From positions 1 to 33,118 of IMG/VR virus record IMGVR_UViG_3300043444_000269: a stretch of DNA of 33,118 bases; one strand, written 5' to 3'. The notes under the pieces were generated by a model. That model was not told where the DNA came from. It worked only from the letters and a program-made list of their open reading frames with translations, and ran no database searches. This document shows positions 17,458 through 25,425 of this stretch, piece by piece (positions within the stretch are counted from its first letter, which is position 1; each line of letters opens with the position of its first letter). The position numbers were made by a program, and so were the translations under genes. This DNA is from a virus.

Positions 17458-18205
17458 ACGTGTAGCAGTATATATCCGTGGACATATTAGGACATGGGAT
17501 TATATCAAGCAATTAAATTTTGATTTTTTTGATAGTCTTCCTTGGCAGATAGATTTTTATCTAGCGACTTGGACCTATTCCGAAAAAAAATTAAACAGAT
17601 TAAAGAAAGATTTTAAAAATAGAAATTTAAAAACTTTAAAGACTTTCCCTAGGACTAATTTTTATAATCCGTGGACTGCTCCAGCAGCTATGTCTACAGA
17701 ATTATCAAAAGTAAGATCGGAAGAAGAATCGAGGAACAACATCTCTTATAAATTTATTTTAGAAACTCGATTCGATGTTGTCCTTAGTTTGTTAACTACT
17801 CCGCAGATTCCAAATGACAATTCGTTTGGTGCAACAGAAATCGAAGGAAATTTTATTCCAAATTCGAACGTTATCGTTGGAGGTTTATCAGACCATTGCT
17901 TTTTAACTAATCCTGATACTTTACAAATTATGAATTTGCGTTTATCAATAGACGCCGGCGAAGACGGAAATCATATAACTCTAATGAAATTTGCAAAAAA
18001 ACATAACATTGAAATTTTTAAAATTAATTGGTTTAGTGCAAGTATATCTAGACCTAACATAGTCGATACAGATAATACACGTTCTTGGAACATGCTATCT
18101 GAAGATAAAAAAATGAATTATTTAAGAATAGCAAATATAGATCCATACGATTACGCTGAAACATATCATGTTGGTAATATATTAAGAGATAATAATGGAT
18201 TTTAA
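17444..18205 (+). CDS. Possible glycan-related protein, unassigned
   Basis: A 253-residue protein. The frame is open from 17390, but the ATG at 17444 has a GGAG site four bases upstream and overlaps the preceding gene by only 14 bases, so it is chosen. The N-terminus VAVYIRGHIRTWDYIKQ is followed by WQIDFYLATWTYS and a later YKFILETRFDVVLS. A GH(x)R segment, an x-D-F-Y-L/W-T-W-like strand and a KxRFD motif occur together in a group of viral and bacterial glycan-associated proteins, so a glycosyltransferase-type role is plausible. I do not see a DxD pair that I would call with confidence, and no function is established. Confidence 0.5.
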   Translation: MKSSERVAVYIRGHIRTWDYIKQLNFDFFDSLPWQIDFYLATWTYSEKKLNRLKKDFKNRNLKTLKTFPRTNFYNPWTAPAAMSTELSKVRSEEESRNNISYKFILETRFDVVLSLLTTPQIPNDNSFGATEIEGNFIPNSNVIVGGLSDHCFLTNPDTLQIMNLRLSIDAGEDGNHITLMKFAKKHNIEIFKINWFSASISRPNIVDTDNTRSWNMLSEDKKMNYLRIANIDPYDYAETYHVGNILRDNNGF

Positions 18206-18950
18206 AAAATATAAAAGATTCTTTGCATTTGGATGTAGCATGACATCCTATGGTTGGCCTACTTGGGCTGATATTATTTCTCAGGAAATTCCGGAATCTT
18301 ATAACTACGGACAAAGTGGTGGCGGCAATTTGTTTATAGCTAGTCAAGTCGCAGAAGCAAATACGCGATATAAATTTAATAAAGATGATCTTGTAATTAT
18401 AATGTGGAGCTCGATAGCAAGAGAAGATAGATGGTTAAAAGGGCAGTGGCTAACACCTGGAAACATTTATACACAGGATTTCTACGATCAAAAATTTATT
18501 GAAAAGTTTATCGATCCTAAAGGTATGTTAATTCGAGATATGGCTATTATTACCATGTGCAAAGGTATGCTGGATAATTTAGAGATTGACTATTATATGT
18601 TGAGCATGTCTCCTTTTATATACATGCAATTTACAAGTCCTAATCACAAATTCGATAATGGAGAAGGTGTGATAGAATTTTATAAAGATACACTTAACGC
18701 TATTAAGCCTGATATATTGACAGTAGAATTTAACGGAACATGGCCTCAACATCCTATGAAACGAAAAGGTAGTCAAACAGCCGATTATCATCCTAGTCCT
18801 AGACAACATTTCAATTACCTAAACAAAGTATTTTCAGATATACAATGGTCTACGCAAACTTTAAAATTTGTAAAACGATCTCAGTCATATATGGAAAGCC
18901 TACAAAATTTTGAAGATATGCAATTTAAATTGCCGCCGACAAGATTATGA
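18195..18950 (+). CDS. SGNH/GDSL hydrolase-like protein
   Basis: A 251-residue protein matching the SGNH/GDSL hydrolase fold. Ser15 in the block I motif FFAFGCSMTSYGWPTW stands in for GDS, the NYGQSGGGNLF segment (residues about 32-42) supplies the glycine of block II, and the C-terminal DYHPSPRQH (Asp197, with His199 and His205) matches block V, whose His completes the catalytic set. In block III the expected G-x-N-D is not clear (VIIMWSS). Family members are esterases or acetylases that act on glycans and lipids, which suits a modification cluster, for example O-deacetylation. It overlaps the preceding gene by 11 bases and the following one by four. There is no signal peptide, so the action is probably cytoplasmic. 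Confidence 0.7.
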   Translation: MDFKKYKRFFAFGCSMTSYGWPTWADIISQEIPESYNYGQSGGGNLFIASQVAEANTRYKFNKDDLVIIMWSSIAREDRWLKGQWLTPGNIYTQDFYDQKFIEKFIDPKGMLIRDMAIITMCKGMLDNLEIDYYMLSMSPFIYMQFTSPNHKFDNGEGVIEFYKDTLNAIKPDILTVEFNGTWPQHPMKRKGSQTADYHPSPRQHFNYLNKVFSDIQWSTQTLKFVKRSQSYMESLQNFEDMQFKLPPTRL

Positions 18951-20128
18951 GATTATTAAATTCAAAGGTTCCTATAATTAATACCTACGATGTTAAAAAT
19001 CCATCGGTGTCATGGACTGATCAAACATCTGGAATTTCTGAATTATTGAGTATTCCTGAACACGATTTTAAATTTTGGTATTGTTTATTTTCTTGTGAAA
19101 ACAGTTTTAAAATATTCGACCTTGTTGAAATGATGGGAGAGCATGTATCTCAATTAATAAAAAGCAAGCAGGCATTTTTAGTATTAGATAATACTCTAGA
19201 ACCATTTGAAAAAGTTATAGATTCTATATATGAAAATATTGTAAGCAAGGGTATACCGGCATCTCAGATAATTTTATTAACAAATTTATATGATGTTAAG
19301 GATTATTGTAAAACTATAGCAGAAAAATTTAACGAAGAACCAATAAGAATATTTTGGTATACCGTATTCGAACAAAGTTTAAAGAATGATTTACTGCATG
19401 TTGTTTATAAAATAAACGAAGAAAATAAGTTACCTGCTACACTACAGATAAAAAAATATCATAAGAAATTTCTAAATTTCAATAGACGATGGAGATTACA
19501 TAGACCTTTTTTAATATCTCTGATGCATGGTAGAAATCTTTTAGAGAAAGGATTTGTTAGTTTGGGTCCTTGCGAAGAAAGAGATAATTGGGATTATAGG
19601 TGGAGAGAATTAATTAACTATTTTAGAGATGATGATAAAATTTTAAAAATATTAGAGTCGTGTGAGAAAGTAAAAGAGATTCCGCCTCTATTTTTAGATA
19701 CGGAGGAATTACATATTAATCGGGCTGTGTCAACTACAGATACAAATCGATATTATGAGGATAGTTATTTTAGCGTCGTATCGGAAACTACATTTTTTAC
19801 CAAACAATATTATCACTCATTTAGGTTTTTAAGCGAAAAGGCATTTAAACCAATAGCTATGAAACATCCATTTATTTTAGTAAGTGTTCCTCGTAGTTTG
19901 GAAATTTATAAAATAATGGGATATAAGACATTTTCGCCTATCATCGATGAGAGTTACGATCTTGAATTAGATGATGGTAAGCGTATGTTAATGATCTTAG
20001 ATGAAATTGAAAGATTATCAAATCTCGATAAAAGAGAACGAGCAAATTTTATCTTGCAATGTAGAGACATTTGTGAGTATAATTATAATGTCTTACTTTC
20101 TAAGACTAGATTTATTACGGAACTTTAA
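18947..20128 (+). CDS. SEK/DESYD-motif protein, glycosyltransferase-like C-terminus
   Basis: A 393-residue protein related to the minus-strand protein at 22211-23416. The C-terminus holds a run of motifs common to both: FLSEKAFKPIAMKHPFILVS, SLEIYKIMGYKTF, IDESYDLELDD and an adjoining Lys/Arg helix. The order SEK...HPF...GYKTF...DESYD is recurrent in large phages and viruses and resembles the C-terminal donor half of glycosyltransferase family 10-like enzymes, but a firm family call is not possible. The N-terminal half is alpha/beta without recognisable motifs. It is joined to its neighbours by ATGA (upstream) and TAATG (downstream). Confidence 0.6.
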   Translation: MRLLNSKVPIINTYDVKNPSVSWTDQTSGISELLSIPEHDFKFWYCLFSCENSFKIFDLVEMMGEHVSQLIKSKQAFLVLDNTLEPFEKVIDSIYENIVSKGIPASQIILLTNLYDVKDYCKTIAEKFNEEPIRIFWYTVFEQSLKNDLLHVVYKINEENKLPATLQIKKYHKKFLNFNRRWRLHRPFLISLMHGRNLLEKGFVSLGPCEERDNWDYRWRELINYFRDDDKILKILESCEKVKEIPPLFLDTEELHINRAVSTTDTNRYYEDSYFSVVSETTFFTKQYYHSFRFLSEKAFKPIAMKHPFILVSVPRSLEIYKIMGYKTFSPIIDESYDLELDDGKRMLMILDEIERLSNLDKRERANFILQCRDICEYNYNVLLSKTRFITEL

Positions 20129-22230
20129 TGGCATATCATTTAGGAGACGACAAACATCTTAATACGCTCAAAGCTATAGAGCAGTATGTCAAACCTATCG
20201 AACAGAAAAATACCACTCCTATAAAAATTAATCATGCCAGCAGACGATCTAAGTTAATGTTGGTTTTATTGCCGCAGTGGGCTGCTGAATTTCCTCCTTT
20301 CAACCTTTGTAGATTATCAGCAGTGGCTAAAGAAGCCGGTTATCAAAGTCGTGTCTTGGATGCAAATATAAAAGCATATAGATATTACGAAAATAAAATC
20401 AAAGATAAACTTCCATACAAATTGTGGGATCCTACTACAATTTGGAGATGGTGCGATAACAATTATAAAGATATTCACGTTCACCTAGAACCATTGCTTC
20501 TAGAAGTAATTGATCAGATACTTGAATATGATCCAGACTTACTAGGTTTTAGCATTTATCAAATGAATGAAGAACCTACAAAGTGGATGATCCAGCAGAT
20601 TAAATCTATCAAACCTTATATTAAGATAGCAGTTGGCGGGCCGAACGTTCATAAAGGTTATTTTGTAAAAGAAGATTATTACGATTATGTAGTAAGCGGC
20701 GAAGGCGAAGAAGCTATTTTAAAAATACTAGATGAAGTTGAACAAGATATTCTTCATATAGATCAACAACATATAATACAGCCAGAAGATCAGCGCCTTG
20801 GATTAAATCGATTACCCATGCCCGATTATGATAATATTGATTTTAATGAATATAGGATTTCCAACGGTGTGACAACTGAATTAAGTCGTGGGTGTATAGC
20901 AAAATGCACCTTTTGTGAAGAAACACATTTCTGGAAATACAGACAACGTATGGCTGTTGATGCCTTGGAAGAAGTGTCGTATCTCTATGATAGAGGCATT
21001 AGACTGTTTTGGTTTATTGACAGTCTAGTCAACGGAAATCTTAAAGAACTTAGGGGATTCGCCAAAGGTATTATTGCTAAAGGTCTAGACATAAAGTGGA
21101 CAGGATATGCTCGCTGTGACGGACGTATGGATCTTGAATATATGAAAGACTTAGCAGATAGTGGTTGCGTTTATTTAAATTACGGTTGCGAATCTGGAAG
21201 TCAGAAAATTCTCAACGATATGGCCAAAGGGGTTACTATCGCAGAGATGGAACAGAATTTTAGAGATGGCAAAGCAGTTGGGATCAAGGCTGCTACTAAC
21301 TGGATTGTTGGTTTTCCTACAGAGACACATCAAGATTATGCAGATACTATGACATTCTTGATTCGCAATAGAGATATGAATATCAGTAATATCAGCACAG
21401 GTATCGGGTTCGGTCAAGGACCGGAAACGATTACCGGTCAGAATCCAGATAAGTTTAATTTGTCTTATCAAAAATATTTAGGATATTGGATCACTAAAGA
21501 TTTTAGGATGGGGGGTTCTCATGTATTAATCCGTGTAAAATGCATGAGCATCTTTTTAGATCAAATTATTAAAGATAAGAAAATAGATTATCCTATACGT
21601 CCTAATCTTAGAAAGTTTCATTACACTATAGAATATGAGGATGATATTGAAAGAGAAGTCGAGTATGAAATTTTTGATTACGACATAATTAACACTGATA
21701 TCAATCCTTATGCTGATGGGCTGGTAAATGAGATGTGGCCTTTCCTTAGAACTCTTTGGAGAGTAAAAGGTGGATATTCTACAGTAATACGATTTAACCC
21801 AGAACTTGACTCTGCTGAATTCGGTAATACATTCGGAACAGGAAAGTTCACTGGAGAATTTAAGTTTAAGATTTCAACAGATGGAAAGTGGACTGCTGAT
21901 TTTAAATGGGATTTTATTCAGCACTGGGAAATAGATTCTTATAGGAATGCTGATAGACAAGGTCCTTTCTTTGCACAAGATTTTAGTAACATGACCAGCA
22001 ATGCATCTATACGTGCAAGGCGATTGGCTAAACCTGATTGGGGAATGGACGGACGTTCGGCAGACGATTACAATAAGTTATTTGTCGAAGAAAAAGACCT
22101 TAATAAAAATATAGATTGGACCTTTAACTTTCATTGGTCAGGAAAAGGTGATTGGGGAGATTACAATTCATATTCGACTGATGTTCCTGACAGTCTCGTT
22201 GAAACACAAACTATACAATTTTATCGTTAA
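20128..22230 (+). CDS. B12-binding-type radical SAM protein with extra C-terminal domain
   Basis: A 700-residue enzyme. Residues about 46-195 fit the cobalamin-binding domain of class B radical SAM proteins (LMLVLLPQWAAEFPPFNLCR, DPDLLGFSIYQMNEEPT, VGGPNVHKG). The radical SAM core has Cys256, Cys260 and Cys263 (RGCIAKCTFCEE) and the typical LNYGCESGSQKIL and WIVGFPTETHQDY segments. Enzymes of this class perform difficult methylations or C-C bond chemistry, and some act on sugars. The last 160 residues (from near 540) form an aromatic- and Gly-rich beta domain (GGYSTVIRFNPEL, GEFKFKISTDGKWTADFKWD) that I do not recognise. The gene shares one base with the upstream stop codon and its stop overlaps the convergent gene by 20 bases. 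Confidence 0.8.
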   Translation: MAYHLGDDKHLNTLKAIEQYVKPIEQKNTTPIKINHASRRSKLMLVLLPQWAAEFPPFNLCRLSAVAKEAGYQSRVLDANIKAYRYYENKIKDKLPYKLWDPTTIWRWCDNNYKDIHVHLEPLLLEVIDQILEYDPDLLGFSIYQMNEEPTKWMIQQIKSIKPYIKIAVGGPNVHKGYFVKEDYYDYVVSGEGEEAILKILDEVEQDILHIDQQHIIQPEDQRLGLNRLPMPDYDNIDFNEYRISNGVTTELSRGCIAKCTFCEETHFWKYRQRMAVDALEEVSYLYDRGIRLFWFIDSLVNGNLKELRGFAKGIIAKGLDIKWTGYARCDGRMDLEYMKDLADSGCVYLNYGCESGSQKILNDMAKGVTIAEMEQNFRDGKAVGIKAATNWIVGFPTETHQDYADTMTFLIRNRDMNISNISTGIGFGQGPETITGQNPDKFNLSYQKYLGYWITKDFRMGGSHVLIRVKCMSIFLDQIIKDKKIDYPIRPNLRKFHYTIEYEDDIEREVEYEIFDYDIINTDINPYADGLVNEMWPFLRTLWRVKGGYSTVIRFNPELDSAEFGNTFGTGKFTGEFKFKISTDGKWTADFKWDFIQHWEIDSYRNADRQGPFFAQDFSNMTSNASIRARRLAKPDWGMDGRSADDYNKLFVEEKDLNKNIDWTFNFHWSGKGDWGDYNSYSTDVPDSLVETQTIQFYR

Positions 22231-23416
22231 GTAGAACAGTATCTAAGACAGATCTGTTATGTTTTATTACAGATCGCATGTCATAATAAATTTCAGATAG
22301 TTCTTTCAATGATTTAGAGTTGATAAAATCTATAACATCAAAAATTTTAACGATTCTTTTATAGTGGTCTTCTTCTAAATCGTAACTTTCATCCCACCAC
22401 TTATCGAATGTTTGGAATCCAAACGTTTTTAGATATTCTAAACTGTGTGGGGGTGCTGCTAATATCACTGGCATATTGTTGCCGATGGCCGTTAGTGTTT
22501 TTTCACTAAAGTAACCAAACGGTTGCGCATATCTAGTTTCGTTAACTACAGCACAGAAATTAGATTCGTAGCTTTTTAGAAACTCAGGAGTCCAGTTGGG
22601 TGCATGACCGCCTGGAATATAAACATCGTTTACTTGATTAACTGATAACGAATTTATACTTTGATCTATAGCTAACACATTATTCTCTAAAAAATCAATA
22701 CCTTTCTTTAATTGTTCGTGTTGTGCTGGTCTTTCCTGCTTGAATTTTTCTAAGTCAAACCAATCGTTATTTTTTAATTCATCATATGAGCATTTAAGAT
22801 TCCACGTATATGTGCCACTAAGCTGAGATAGATAACCGGTAACAACATGCCTATGTATAGTGTATCTCCAATTTCCACACCAGAACTTTTTATTAACATG
22901 ATGTTTTACAAAATACTTAGGAAATGATTTATAACATTTTCCCATCTCTCTAAGGAATAAATCTAAACAGTCTAACTTTATTTCTGGATAGTTTTCTTGT
23001 ATCAGTTGTATTTTATAATCAGAAGTAAAGACTCTAAAATTTTTAATGTTATTATTTTTTACAAATATTTTTATACTTTCGAGTTCGTCTACGATTATGT
23101 CTTTGAGATTTATATTTGATTTAAATTCACTGTAGAAATTTCTATTATGTTCACCGATACGAAAACAACTAGGTTCGTAAAGATAAAAATAAATTTCCGA
23201 TCGTTGAATACTTGGATCAACAATCATATTTTCTAAAGATTTTATTGTTCCGTTTCCTGTATAAATGAAATACGGATTTTTTAATTTTTTTAAGAAACAC
23301 TGATTAACTAAAAACTCTTCTAGGTAGCCTAGCTTTTTTTCAGCACCTGGAATATTGTTCCAGAATAAATCTTGAGTGTATTGTTCTTCAGTCTCTGAAA
23401 AGATCGAGAGTAACAC
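22211..23416 (-). CDS. SEK/DESYD-motif protein, minus-strand relative
   Basis: A 401-residue protein that shares the C-terminal motif order of the plus-strand gene at 18947-20128: YFSEKTLTAIGNNMPVILAA, SLEYLKTFGFQTF and DESYDLEEDHYKR. The N-terminal part (YIPGGHAPNWTPEFLKSY, WNLKCSYDELKNNDWF) is unlike the other copy. The start is a GTG at 23416, inside the end of the upstream amidinotransferase gene, with a strong AGGAGGAGGT site seven bases before it; no closer ATG is available. The 3' end overlaps the convergent radical SAM gene by 20 bases. A glycosyltransferase-like role is inferred only from the motif layout. Confidence 0.6.
   Translation of the reverse strand: MLLSIFSETEEQYTQDLFWNNIPGAEKKLGYLEEFLVNQCFLKKLKNPYFIYTGNGTIKSLENMIVDPSIQRSEIYFYLYEPSCFRIGEHNRNFYSEFKSNINLKDIIVDELESIKIFVKNNNIKNFRVFTSDYKIQLIQENYPEIKLDCLDLFLREMGKCYKSFPKYFVKHHVNKKFWCGNWRYTIHRHVVTGYLSQLSGTYTWNLKCSYDELKNNDWFDLEKFKQERPAQHEQLKKGIDFLENNVLAIDQSINSLSVNQVNDVYIPGGHAPNWTPEFLKSYESNFCAVVNETRYAQPFGYFSEKTLTAIGNNMPVILAAPPHSLEYLKTFGFQTFDKWWDESYDLEEDHYKRIVKIFDVIDFINSKSLKELSEIYYDMRSVIKHNRSVLDTVLLNDKIV
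22235..22268 (+). terminator. Weak intrinsic terminator candidate
   Basis: AACAG-T-ATCT (22235-22244) pairs with AGAT-CTGTT (22250-22258) with one bulged T and a 5-base loop, followed by the T-rich ATGTTTTATT. It lies immediately after the stop of the plus-strand cluster, inside the convergent gene. The stem is AT-rich and the T tract broken, so it may be weak. Confidence 0.4.
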
Positions 23417-24299
23417 AGTGATGACCTCCTCCTAATGTTCTACTATGCCTTAGGTCTATCCCTATGCTTTCTACATTGTGTTTTGATAGTTGATTCCGAA
23501 GATACGTTTGTTTAGGATCGCATATAACTAGATAAGGATTTATAGTTAAGAAATTTAAAGCGATATATTTACTAGCATACGGATATCCAGTAAATGATTG
23601 AGTGACTAAGTCGTTTCCGGTGATCCAGATTTTATCCCAGGTTTTAAATATGCTAGGCAAATTATCTTGATTTATTCTATCTGCATTTAACATAACTAAA
23701 CCTTCTCTGATAGGACAAATAGTGCTGTCTATGTGAACTCCGTTATAGATATTGTCTAGTATATGAACTCGATAACTGGGTAATACGGATTGTAGCCATT
23801 CACCGCCTTTGCGATTTCCGCTTTCGCTGATAAGATATAACAAATCGTCATTTAATCGACAGACATTGGCCGCATCAAATTTAACATCGGGATCTACAGT
23901 TGATATTAGATCTTTTTCAAACAGATGTTTTATGGCATCTATTTCTTTTACTCTCGTAGGATATAGAACTGGAGCATCAATTACTTGATCACCTATTACT
24001 AATATTCTATCTCTAGGACAGTAATTATACATACCGTCAAATGATTGGAAGTCTAGATCTTTAGGTCTATGAACAACAATGCCTAATGATTCTAACGTTT
24101 CGCGGAAGATTTCTAAATCTTCATTTGATTCTTCTATTATTCTAGTATCAACCGGACCTGCAGGAACCGGAGTGTCGTTCCATAGGGTAGTGTTTTCTAA
24201 ATTTCTAAAAGAAGGACACTTTGCAGGCCAATGAGCATTAGTAGCAGTTCCGAGTATAACTTCTTTTAAATTATCCCATTCGTTTTTAGAATTAATCAT
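23388..24299 (-). CDS. Glycine amidinotransferase/StrB-like amidinotransferase
   Basis: A 303-residue enzyme of the amidinotransferase family, which moves an amidino group from arginine to an amine, usually through a Cys-amidino intermediate. The sequence keeps the catalytic framework: FDAAN at residues 141-145 (Asp142), VHIDST at residues 188-193 (His189) and GGGHHC at 290-295 (Cys295), which parallel the FDAAD, MHIDAT and GGGFHC motifs of vertebrate L-arginine:glycine amidinotransferase and its bacterial StrB-type relatives. It is shorter than those (303 against about 347-423). It is coupled by four-base overlap to the aminotransferase upstream. The arginine donor is expected from the family; the acceptor is unknown and could be an amino sugar. 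Confidence 0.85.
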   Translation of the reverse strand: MINSKNEWDNLKEVILGTATNAHWPAKCPSFRNLENTTLWNDTPVPAGPVDTRIIEESNEDLEIFRETLESLGIVVHRPKDLDFQSFDGMYNYCPRDRILVIGDQVIDAPVLYPTRVKEIDAIKHLFEKDLISTVDPDVKFDAANVCRLNDDLLYLISESGNRKGGEWLQSVLPSYRVHILDNIYNGVHIDSTICPIREGLVMLNADRINQDNLPSIFKTWDKIWITGNDLVTQSFTGYPYASKYIALNFLTINPYLVICDPKQTYLRNQLSKHNVESIGIDLRHSRTLGGGHHCVTLDLFRD

Positions 24300-24883
24300 T
24301 TAATTTCTATTTCTCTACAGTCCGGATATTCTACAAATTTAATATCAAAGTCTTTTTTATTTTTATATTCTTGTAATTTTTTAATACCAATTACACACTC
24401 TTCCGGATTTAATTTATAATGAAATCCTAAGGAAAATGATTTTTGATTGACCCATGGGCTTATGCTTAAATCTCTACCGTCATATCGTAACATTGAAAGT
24501 TTTTTATAGTCTTCGTAGTTATCTAGTAATATAGCACCGCCTCTGCCTATTTCTAAAGGTTTCGTATGACCAAAACTTAAACATTGCATCATTCCTTCTC
24601 TATACATATCGGGTTCTAATCTTCTAGCACTATCCCAAATATCAGTTCCGTAGAACCTATATTCACCGGTCCATTTTTCAGGAATTAAATTATATTCAAT
24701 GCCTAGCTTATGAAGCGTCATAGGAACCGATAGGTATGTAAAGGCGGTAAACCCTGTTCTCTTAACTTTTTTATATCGCAAACATAATTCTATGGCATGT
24801 GTGCAGCAATCCGTAGTTACTACATACGGAGCACCGGTGAACTCAGCTAATTCTTTTTCGAACTTGAATATTTTATCAAACAT
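24296..24883 (-). CDS. Compact DegT/StrS-type aminotransferase
   Basis: A 195-residue protein resembling the PLP-dependent sugar aminotransferases of the DegT/DnrJ/EryC1/StrS family. Recognisable pieces are FEKELAEFTGAPYVVTTDCC with a small loop and helix, TGFTAFTYLSVPMTLHKLG, Asp84 in DIWDSARRL (expected PLP pyridine partner) and Lys108 in SFGHTKPLEIGRGGAI, the likely Schiff-base lysine. Normal members have about 370 residues, and here a large part of the middle and most of the C-terminal small domain are missing, while the active-site spacing around Asp84-Lys108 is kept. It may work as a dimer with altered architecture, or it may have lost activity. It overlaps both neighbours by four to eight bases. 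Confidence 0.7.
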   Translation of the reverse strand: MFDKIFKFEKELAEFTGAPYVVTTDCCTHAIELCLRYKKVKRTGFTAFTYLSVPMTLHKLGIEYNLIPEKWTGEYRFYGTDIWDSARRLEPDMYREGMMQCLSFGHTKPLEIGRGGAILLDNYEDYKKLSMLRYDGRDLSISPWVNQKSFSLGFHYKLNPEECVIGIKKLQEYKNKKDFDIKFVEYPDCREIEIK

Positions 24884-25376
24884 CGGTGAATGTTATCTGT
24901 GCAGTATATCTAGGTTCTACTCCTAGATTAGCAGCCATGTGAGGTGAATCGTATTGCCATAATACATATTCTCCAGCTCTCCATTTAGTTATTGGTTCAC
25001 CTTCGATCTCAAATACATGACCGGGTTTCCAATCTTCTAAAAATATTACGGCTCTCCATATAGAACTGTTGTTGGAGATATTAAAAATTTTTTTGTAATA
25101 GCTGTAAGTATCTTGATGATATGGTAAAATATTACAGGTTTCCATTTTATAAAAACTTAACCCGTGATTGGCACCTTTAAAGATTGATAGGAATTTTTCA
25201 GTCCACGGCGGCATTACTGATTTCATATCATATAGTAATCCTGTGAAATGAGTTTGAGAAAATCCTTGAGACCTCCATAGAGATACATCGTCGTGACAAT
25301 TAAACGGTTCTCGTTGATACACTAGATATCTATGATTCAGGTCCCAGAATGGTTCTATCAAACCCTGTTTATACAA
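24876..25376 (-). CDS. 2OG-Fe(II) oxygenase-like protein
   Basis: A 166-residue protein with the metal and co-substrate motif of 2-oxoglutarate-dependent Fe(II) oxygenases: His87-x-Asp89 (ILPYHQDTYSYY), His146 (YDSPHMAAN) and Arg156 (EPRYTAQITF), within a double-stranded beta-helix pattern that includes WRAVIFLEDWKPGH and KWRAGEYVLWQ. Such enzymes hydroxylate or otherwise oxidise proteins, nucleobases or small molecules. No ATG occurs near the start; a TTG at 25376 with a CGGAG site seven bases before it is used. It is first in the minus-strand operon that continues with the aminotransferase and amidinotransferase. Confidence 0.7.
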   Translation of the reverse strand: MYKQGLIEPFWDLNHRYLVYQREPFNCHDDVSLWRSQGFSQTHFTGLLYDMKSVMPPWTEKFLSIFKGANHGLSFYKMETCNILPYHQDTYSYYKKIFNISNNSSIWRAVIFLEDWKPGHVFEIEGEPITKWRAGEYVLWQYDSPHMAANLGVEPRYTAQITFTDV

Positions 25377-25387
25377 AAATATACTCC

Positions 25388-25395
25388 GATAAATA
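25388..25395 (+). promoter_or_regulatory. Late-promoter candidate, plus strand
   Basis: GATAAATA, one mismatch from the T4 late consensus TATAAATA. A start near 25401 would leave a 25-base leader with a GAGG site before the ATG at 25426. It mirrors a minus-strand candidate at 25408-25415. Confidence 0.5.
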
Positions 25396-25414
25396 ATATG
25401 CTGCTATTATTTAT
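25389..25414. promoter_or_regulatory. Palindrome with divergent late promoters
   Basis: ATAAATAATA (25389-25398) and TATTATTTAT (25405-25414) form a perfect 10-bp inverted repeat around TGCTGC. The two arms are the core of the plus- and minus-strand late-promoter candidates, so the intergenic region is nearly symmetrical. Confidence 0.5.
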
Positions 25415-25415
25415 T
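25408..25415 (-). promoter_or_regulatory. Late-promoter candidate, minus strand
   Basis: Read on the minus strand the sequence is AATAAATA, one mismatch from TATAAATA. A start near 25402 would give a leader of about 26 bases, containing CGGAG, before the TTG start at 25376 of the oxygenase operon. Confidence 0.45.
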
Positions 25416-25425
25416 GAGGTTAAAG

